Assembly (NCBI GenBank): GCA_008933045.1
Contig: WBXJ01000092.1
Span: 1 to 10,470, forward strand
Source of the DNA: Verrucomicrobiota bacterium
GTDB taxonomy: Bacteria; Verrucomicrobiota; Verrucomicrobiia; Limisphaerales; SXQI01
DNA length: 10,470 nt
Direction of reading: 5' to 3'
Of this stretch, positions 6,761 through 10,470 are shown piece after piece; position 1 is the first letter of the stretch; each line of letters starts with the position of its first letter. The translations under genes and the position numbers were made by a program. The notes below the pieces were generated by a model, which was not told the DNA's origin, did not search any database, and was given only the letters and a program-made list of their open reading frames with translations.

Positions 6761-7570
6761 ATGATGCGCCACGTGATCCTGATTGTGGTGTTGGGTTTCT
6801 GGGTCACCATGAGCACGCTTTTATGGAGATCGGAACTCGGTGGTGCGCGCGAGGCCGGTGCTGTAATTCCAGCGAGTGTGGTCTGGGAAAAAATTCTGAC
6901 CGCGCCCGATGACTCAATGCTGGAACTCTCGAGCCAAGGTAAAAAGCTGGGTTACCTGCGCTGGATTCCGAGCGTGGGTAAGGAGACAGCCACCGGCAAA
7001 CGAATGAGCGAGGAGTATGATCTTGAAGGCATGGTCGAAGCCCCTGCGGGGTATGAAGTCACCTTGGAGGGAACGCTGCTGCTGGCGGATACGGGAGGTC
7101 ATGTTCGCATCAATGGGACTGGTAAGTTCGGCACGAATCATGTGTGGCGGGAGTTGATGCTTAAAGGAACCCTCAAGCCAACGACCTGGGAGGTGCACGC
7201 AAAATCATCGCTCAGCGAGGTGACATTCAAGATGGATGACGGTGAGAAACCTTGGAAAAAAACGGTTCGTTTTTCGGATTTTAGCGATCCCAAAAAACTG
7301 ATGGACGAGTCTGGAGTCGAACTTCCGTTGGAATTGCTGGCTGGACTTTCGGGGGGAGGCACAACCAATTTTAATCTGTTGAATTTGAAATGGGAAGCGC
7401 GGACGGATTGGCTTCAGTTGGGCCATTCTCAGGTGCGGGTCTACCGTCTGAAGGCACGGATTATTGACAGGTATGAAGCGGTGGTGATTGTGAGTCGGGT
7501 GGGAGAAATCCTTCGCCTCGATTTGCCTGGGGATGTGCATTTGGTGAGTGACGTATTGCTGAATCTTTAA
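6761..7570 (+). CDS. Membrane-anchored/exported protein of unknown function
   Basis: 269 residues, starting at ATG 6761 six bases after the LysM gene; a second ATG follows immediately. One N-terminal hydrophobic segment (about 4-22, HVILIVVLGFWVTMSTLLW) with no clear cleavage site suggests a single-pass anchor, with the rest in the periplasm. The body looks beta-rich with amphipathic strands: MLELSSQGKKLGYLRWIPSV, YEVTLEGTLLLAD, HVRINGTGKF, WEVHAKSSLSEVTFKMDDG, VYRLKARIIDRYEAVVIVSRVGEILRLDLPG. This resembles a lipid-handling or scaffold-like beta fold, but I recognise no family. It sits 8 bases before the ABC ATPase, and its position between the LysM protein and the transporter suggests it is a periplasmic partner of the transport complex. 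That role is inference from gene order. Confidence 0.8.
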   Translation: MMRHVILIVVLGFWVTMSTLLWRSELGGAREAGAVIPASVVWEKILTAPDDSMLELSSQGKKLGYLRWIPSVGKETATGKRMSEEYDLEGMVEAPAGYEVTLEGTLLLADTGGHVRINGTGKFGTNHVWRELMLKGTLKPTTWEVHAKSSLSEVTFKMDDGEKPWKKTVRFSDFSDPKKLMDESGVELPLELLAGLSGGGTTNFNLLNLKWEARTDWLQLGHSQVRVYRLKARIIDRYEAVVIVSRVGEILRLDLPGDVHLVSDVLLNL

Positions 7571-7578
7571 AAAATCTA

Positions 7579-8349
7579 ATGATCGAACTCGTGCAATTGG
7601 TTAAGCGGTTTGGCGATCTGACCGCCGTGAATGAACTCAGTCTCACCGTCGGGCGCGGGGAGTTTTTTGCGGTGCTTGGCCCGAATGCTGCAGGAAAAAC
7701 GACCACGATCAAGATGCTCTCGGGATTGATCAAACCCAGTTCTGGGCAAGCTAGAATCGCTGGGTTCGATGTCCAAACTCAGCCCATGGAAGCCAGACGG
7801 CGCATGGCATATGTGCCGGATTTCCCCTTTCTTTACGACAAATTAACGCCCGCAGAATTTCTCCGATTTACGGGTCAACTTTTTCGGATGGATGAGGCTG
7901 CGATTGTAAAAGGGTCGCATGAATTAGTGGCGCGATTTAATCTAGAAGCCTACCTCAAAAAAAGTATCGAGGGACTTTCGCACGGGACTCGTCAACGGGT
8001 TGCGATCGTTTCGGCCCTGCTGCATGACCCCGAAGTGATCATTCTGGATGAGCCGATGGTGGGGTTGGATCCTCATCACGCACGGGTGCTCAAGGATATA
8101 TTGAAGGAGAAAACAAGGCTTGGGATGACCGTTTTTATCTCGACGCACCAACTGAGCGTGGCCGAAGAGATGGCGGATCGTATTGGCATTATCCATCACG
8201 GGCGATTGGTCGCGCTTGGAAATAAGGAAGAGTTGCGTCGTCAAAGCGGTGTGGATGGGGCGTTGGAGAGCGTGTTTCTAGCGCTGACTATGGCCGAGGC
8301 AAACTTGCTGTCCGACCACACCCACGCGCCGACCTCAAAACCTCAATGA
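7579..8349 (+). CDS. ABC transporter ATP-binding protein (ABC-2 type)
   Basis: 256 residues, the ATPase subunit that powers the adjacent membrane protein at the inner face of the cytoplasmic membrane. Motifs in order: Walker A GPNAAGKT (34-41), a Q-loop-region segment YVPDFPFLYDKLTP where Asp81 stands in the usual Gln position, signature LSHGTRQR (133-140), Walker B VIILDEP (D157, catalytic E158), the D-loop GLDPHH, and the switch His190 in STHQL. All residues needed for hydrolysis are present. The Asp in the Q-loop is, from memory, not rare in the ABC-2 export/natural-product-resistance branch. Length is typical for a single-domain subunit. The last residues (DHTHAPTSKPQ) are a short unconserved tail. 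The gene overlaps the permease by ATGA, so the two are coupled in translation. Substrate unknown. Confidence 0.95.
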   Translation: MIELVQLVKRFGDLTAVNELSLTVGRGEFFAVLGPNAAGKTTTIKMLSGLIKPSSGQARIAGFDVQTQPMEARRRMAYVPDFPFLYDKLTPAEFLRFTGQLFRMDEAAIVKGSHELVARFNLEAYLKKSIEGLSHGTRQRVAIVSALLHDPEVIILDEPMVGLDPHHARVLKDILKEKTRLGMTVFISTHQLSVAEEMADRIGIIHHGRLVALGNKEELRRQSGVDGALESVFLALTMAEANLLSDHTHAPTSKPQ

Positions 8350-10079
8350 GCCGGACTGCTGCAATCCACCCGCTACGATTATTGCTCCAGGTCAATCTGC
8401 GTCAGTTGTTGCGGCGATTTCAATCCACCGCAGTGCAATCGCCCTTGTGGGTCATCATGGTCGTGATCTGTACGGGTGGATATCTGGCACTTTCTTTCTG
8501 GTTATTCTATCGTGGACTTCGCTTTTTGGAGACATTCCCCGGGTTGGGTGCGTTGTTGACGGAGCGGCTGTTGTTCATTCTTTTTGCGTTCCTCTTCATT
8601 CTGTTGCTCCTGAGCAGCCTTGTGATTAGTTATAGTAATCTGTTTCGAAATCGGGAGACGGCATTTCTGGTGACCTTGCCAATCTCACGCGAAACGATCT
8701 TTCAATGGAAATTTATTGAGTCCGCTTTTCTCGCTTCGTGGGCGTTCGTATTTTTGATCGCGCCGTTGCTTGCGGCGTATGGGTTGATGCGTGGAGTGTC
8801 GTGGCATTTTTACGTGCTCACAATTCTGCTTGTCGGAATGTTTGTCGTGATTCCTTCCGTGCTTGGTTCGTGGTTTGCAGTCGTGTTGGCACGCTATTTG
8901 GATCGACGATCGTTTCAGGTCAGTTGCGTTTTGATTGGGTTGACTCTCCTCAGTGTGGTCGCGTTTTGGCCTCAACCGGAACCGCTCACCGAGGATATGT
9001 TAGAGGTGCGAGTGTTGGCTATCTTGGATCAGATGCTGATGCAAACGCGGTTTGCCCAATTTCCGTTGTTGCCCAGTTATTGGCTTTCATCGAGCGTCCT
9101 TCACTGGGCGGAGGGAGCCTTCGCTACCGCAGGTTTTTTTGCGTTGGTTCTGCTTAGCAACGTGTTGCTATTCGGATTTTTGTGCCTGACCTACACCGGT
9201 CATTTTTTTTACGATGCAGCGTCGGCAGTGCAGAGCCGCAACAGCGTTTTTGGGCACTGGATATTCGGGCGGCGGCACAAGCCCTCGTCGTCGAGTCCAT
9301 GGCCTGCAAAGGGTGGGCTCGAGAAGGTCATCGGTTGGTTGCCATGGCTGGAACCAGATTTGGCGGCACTGATCGTCAAAGATATCCGAATTTTCTGGCG
9401 CGATACTACCCAATGGGGCCAGACACTGGTTCTGTTCGGGCTACTGGCGGCTTATATCATTAACCTGCGCCATTTTTCGACGCAGTTGACGAACGCGTTT
9501 TGGGTCAACGCTGTGGCGTTTCTCAACCTTGGAGCCTGCAGCCTGAATTTGGCGACATTGACGACGCGGTTTGTTTTTCCACAGTTTTCGTTAGAGGGCA
9601 AACGTGTGTGGATACTTGGGCTGGCACCGCTCGGTTTGGTGCGTGCTGTCAAAACAAAGTTCACACTCGCTTTTAGTGCGTCGCTTATCGTGACGCTAGG
9701 ACTCATTCTTCTCTCCTGCCGAATGTTGCGATTAGACTTTACTCGGCTTAGCTACTTTGCGGTTGCGATCACAATCATGACGTTTTCGCTTAACGGGCTC
9801 GCGGTGGGATTGGGCGCAATTTACCCCAATTTTCGTGAGGAAAATCCGAGCAAAATTGTGAGCGGTTTTGGCGGCACTTTTTGTCTCATCGTTAGTTTCC
9901 TCTATATCGTGTTTTCGGTGGCCGTCTTGGCTTACGGTTCGCCGTGGGTGGCCTCGGGGGCGCGAAGTGTGTCAGTCACACTCCTTTGTATGGGGTCATT
10001 TCTCGGATTATCCTTTTTGGTGGGTTGGGTTCCGTTTTATTGGGGGCTCAAAAAGGTCGCCAATTTCGAACAAACCTGA
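8346..10079 (+). CDS. ABC-2-like permease, about 12 membrane segments
   Basis: 577 residues, very hydrophobic. Visible membrane segments include LWVIMVVICTGGYLALSFWLF (about 34-54), LLFILFAFLFILLLLSSLVIS (about 75-95), WAFVFLIAPLLAAYGL, LTILLVGMFVVIPSVLGSWF, VSCVLIGLTLLSVVAFW, FFALVLLSNVLLFGFLCLT, VLFGLLAAYIINL, FTLAFSASLIVTLGLILLSC, YFAVAITIMTFSLNGLAVGL, FCLIVSFLYIVFSVAVLAYG and a last one near the C-terminus (about 12 in total). A cytoplasmic-looking loop (about 300-350, RRHKPSSSSPWPAKGG) separates two halves of about six segments. The length is roughly twice that of a common six-segment ABC-2 subunit, so one chain may supply the whole membrane pore. The segment LVTLPISRETIFQWKFIE resembles the coupling-helix region of ABC-2 permeases. 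The ATGA overlap with the ATPase gene confirms partnership. Direction is probably export, but substrate is unknown. Confidence 0.9.
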   Translation: MSRTAAIHPLRLLLQVNLRQLLRRFQSTAVQSPLWVIMVVICTGGYLALSFWLFYRGLRFLETFPGLGALLTERLLFILFAFLFILLLLSSLVISYSNLFRNRETAFLVTLPISRETIFQWKFIESAFLASWAFVFLIAPLLAAYGLMRGVSWHFYVLTILLVGMFVVIPSVLGSWFAVVLARYLDRRSFQVSCVLIGLTLLSVVAFWPQPEPLTEDMLEVRVLAILDQMLMQTRFAQFPLLPSYWLSSSVLHWAEGAFATAGFFALVLLSNVLLFGFLCLTYTGHFFYDAASAVQSRNSVFGHWIFGRRHKPSSSSPWPAKGGLEKVIGWLPWLEPDLAALIVKDIRIFWRDTTQWGQTLVLFGLLAAYIINLRHFSTQLTNAFWVNAVAFLNLGACSLNLATLTTRFVFPQFSLEGKRVWILGLAPLGLVRAVKTKFTLAFSASLIVTLGLILLSCRMLRLDFTRLSYFAVAITIMTFSLNGLAVGLGAIYPNFREENPSKIVSGFGGTFCLIVSFLYIVFSVAVLAYGSPWVASGARSVSVTLLCMGSFLGLSFLVGWVPFYWGLKKVANFEQT

Positions 10080-10119
10080 ATCCACTTTACACCAGACGCG
10101 ACCGAGCTAAATTCAAGCC

Positions 10120-10470
10120 ATGGGTTCACAATACGACGATTCTGACTTTGTTGATGCCGATTATCAGGCCGCACCCAAGACGACTTACCCCGGTGCTAAC
10201 GTTGCCGGGTCTGCCTCCACGTCCCAACGATCGCCTTCCCGTGAGGAATTGGAATCCAAGGTGAGCGACACTCAGCAGCGGTTGAGTGAGCTGAAACGTG
10301 CTCAGGAGGAGCTGGAACGCGAGCGAGCGGCTCTCGAGGAATCTCGGCGGCGTCGGATAGAATTCCAGACGGGTCGCGAAGAGATGTTGGTAAATCTCCA
10401 GCGAGGCATTGGGCTACTTGACGAAGCGGAGTTCGCCGCACGTCGTGATGCCGAACAACTCAATCGCTCA
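10120..10470 (+). CDS. Charged coiled-coil protein, 3'-truncated by window edge
   Basis: ATG 10120 opens a frame that stays open for 117 codons to the last base. The N-terminal 45 residues are acidic then Ser/Thr/Pro-rich and look disordered (MGSQYDDSDFVDADYQAAP...). From about residue 48 comes a strongly charged helix with heptad character (EELESKVSDTQQRLSELK, RAQEELERERAALEESRRRR), then GREEMLVNLQRGIGLLDEAEFAARRDAEQLNRS. There is no signal sequence, so it is probably cytoplasmic. It starts 40 bases after the permease stop with no terminator between, so it may belong to the same transcript. It has no clear Shine-Dalgarno, as is common here. I do not recognise a named family; a structural or scaffolding role is only a guess from composition. 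Confidence 0.85.
   Translation, partial: MGSQYDDSDFVDADYQAAPKTTYPGANVAGSASTSQRSPSREELESKVSDTQQRLSELKRAQEELERERAALEESRRRRIEFQTGREEMLVNLQRGIGLLDEAEFAARRDAEQLNRS

Noticed and set aside
8738..9157. 139-codon overlapping + strand frame inside the permease gene
   Set aside because: It is an out-of-frame shadow, with the membrane-segment pattern clearly in the 8346 frame.
1..10470. tRNA, rRNA, CRISPR array, transposase or integrase
   Set aside because: Read for these on both strands; no cloverleaf, regular spaced repeats, DDE/tyrosine-recombinase motifs or terminal inverted repeats were seen.

Overview
The window looks like chromosomal DNA of a Verrucomicrobiota bacterium. This is inferred from protein architecture, not from a search. 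The 581-residue metalloprotease ends in a domain style common in large secreted proteins of that phylum: Asp-rich calcium-binding loops of the D-x-D-G-D-G type, a short linker, then a beta-rich tail with 'YQIYSRPEL...W' and 'FYRLQLLP' signatures. Clear Shine-Dalgarno sequences are scarce. All confident genes lie on the + strand.

Region 1 (1-2762) is a chaperone-like pair. An Hsp70/DnaK-family gene is cut by the left edge, leaving the second half of the ATPase domain, an extra beta-rich segment, the substrate-binding domain and a long helical lid. Eight bases after its stop comes a TPR protein with a C-terminal zinc ribbon. Its reading frame is broken by a single in-frame TAA (2082-2084). The 55-codon piece before the stop and the 224-codon piece after it share one frame and read as one protein.

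Region 2 (2763-3530) is about 770 bases without a convincing gene. It holds an 11-base direct repeat, a GC-rich hairpin (3181-3219) and a compact imperfect palindrome (3504-3523) just before the next gene. Sequence style changes across it: A/G-rich coding strand to the left, strongly G/T-rich to the right.

Region 3 (3531-5773) is a two-gene secreted cassette: a small exported protein of about 145-166 residues, translationally coupled by an ATGA overlap to a matrixin-like (M10/metzincin) zinc protease. The protease keeps its zinc-binding HExxHxxGxxH motif but appears to lack the Met-turn methionine and any cysteine switch.

Region 4 (5780-10470) is probably an operon. It encodes an envelope protein with a probable lipoprotein signal, TPRs and a C-terminal LysM domain; a membrane-anchored protein of unknown function; an ABC ATPase; a large ABC-2-like permease coupled to it by an ATGA overlap; and, 40 bases later, the start of a charged coiled-coil protein that runs off the right edge. 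The close packing suggests that the transporter and the envelope proteins act together, but no substrate can be deduced.

No tRNA, rRNA, CRISPR array, insertion sequence or integrase was found. The most notable points are the in-frame stop in the TPR/zinc-ribbon gene beside a divergent Hsp70, and the protease cassette with its altered active-site turn.
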